From JBFGCT01 sp963825565 (GTDB lineage Bacteria > Actinomycetota > Acidimicrobiia > Acidimicrobiales > Ilumatobacteraceae): a stretch of DNA of 64,000 bases. The position numbers and the translations under genes were made by a program. The DNA is taken from the NCBI GenBank assembly GCA_963825565.1, contig CAWGTW010000013.1, positions 1-64,000 of the forward strand. Reading direction: 5' to 3'. This document shows positions 63,990 to 64,000 of this stretch, piece after piece. Position 1 is the stretch's first letter; each line of letters starts with the position of its first letter. The notes beneath the pieces are model-generated. The model made no database searches and was not told where the DNA came from. It saw nothing but the letters and a program-made list of their open reading frames with translations.

Positions 63990-64000
63990 GGCCGACCGGC
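63986..64000 (+). CDS. Start of the next Tad gene (probably tadC), cut by the window end
   Basis: A GTG at 63986 overlaps the TadB stop (GTGA), the spacing used throughout this operon. Only five codons are visible, so the identity rests on position alone. Confidence 0.5.

Overview
The window is high-GC DNA with GTG/TTG starts, many 4-base ATGA/GTGA gene overlaps, three DUF2510 proteins and a Tad pilus locus. Together these suggest an actinobacterium, most likely of the Acidimicrobiia (Ilumatobacter-like). That placement is inference from gene content, not from a marker gene.

Region 1 (1 to about 31 kb) is plastic accessory DNA. It opens with the frameshifted 3' part of an nSTAND ATPase joined through one membrane helix to a solute-binding domain. 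Next comes a MobF relaxase (4057-8277), an excisionase-like HTH gene and a HigBA-type toxin-antitoxin pair. About 14 kb further on, in the same orientation, a roughly 1-kb copy of the relaxase 3' tail, xis, antitoxin and toxin recurs at 22.2-23.3 kb; in that copy the toxin has a nonsense codon. Between the copies lie two universal stress proteins, a small serine recombinase, a MazF-type pair, a frameshifted PIN toxin, an ornithine cyclodeaminase-family enzyme, a P-type ATPase and several unknown proteins. Beyond the second copy are an ISL3 transposase shard, a NuoF-like flavoprotein with a C-terminal helical extension, a DUF2207 membrane protein, a patchwork of tiny gene fragments (27.9-28.36 kb), and a KhtT/KhtU-like potassium/proton antiporter pair. 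A second solute-binding protein gene, broken in its signal peptide, follows.

Region 2 (32-44 kb) is a mixed set of small transcription units: a kinase-like protein, a mycothiol-type DinB protein divergent from a TetR regulator, SRPBCC, TIGR01777 epimerase, a second TetR gene with a palindrome in its promoter, MscS channel, thioesterase, desaturase, EamA exporter and a DUF664/DinB protein. Gene stubs (SDR, GNAT, ankyrin/acyltransferase) lie between them.

Region 3 (44-64 kb) looks more like stable chromosome: methyltransferase, M14 peptidase with an overlapping quinone-oxidoreductase-like gene, cold-shock protein with a terminator, phosphatase-fold protein with an overlapping SDR, prephenate dehydratase, a DsbB/thioredoxin pair, an ABC exporter, a highly repetitive Ala/Glu protein, an MBL-Rieske protein, and an NfeD/SPFH/DUF2510 membrane cluster. 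It ends in a Tad pilus operon (prepilin peptidase, CpaB-like, TadZ-like, TadA, TadB, start of TadC) that runs off the window.

Several genes are split by single-base frameshifts, at least two of them at C/G homopolymers. Some apparent pseudogenes may therefore be assembly errors, whereas the duplicated and shuffled fragments between 19 and 28 kb look like real decay. No rRNA, tRNA or CRISPR array was seen.
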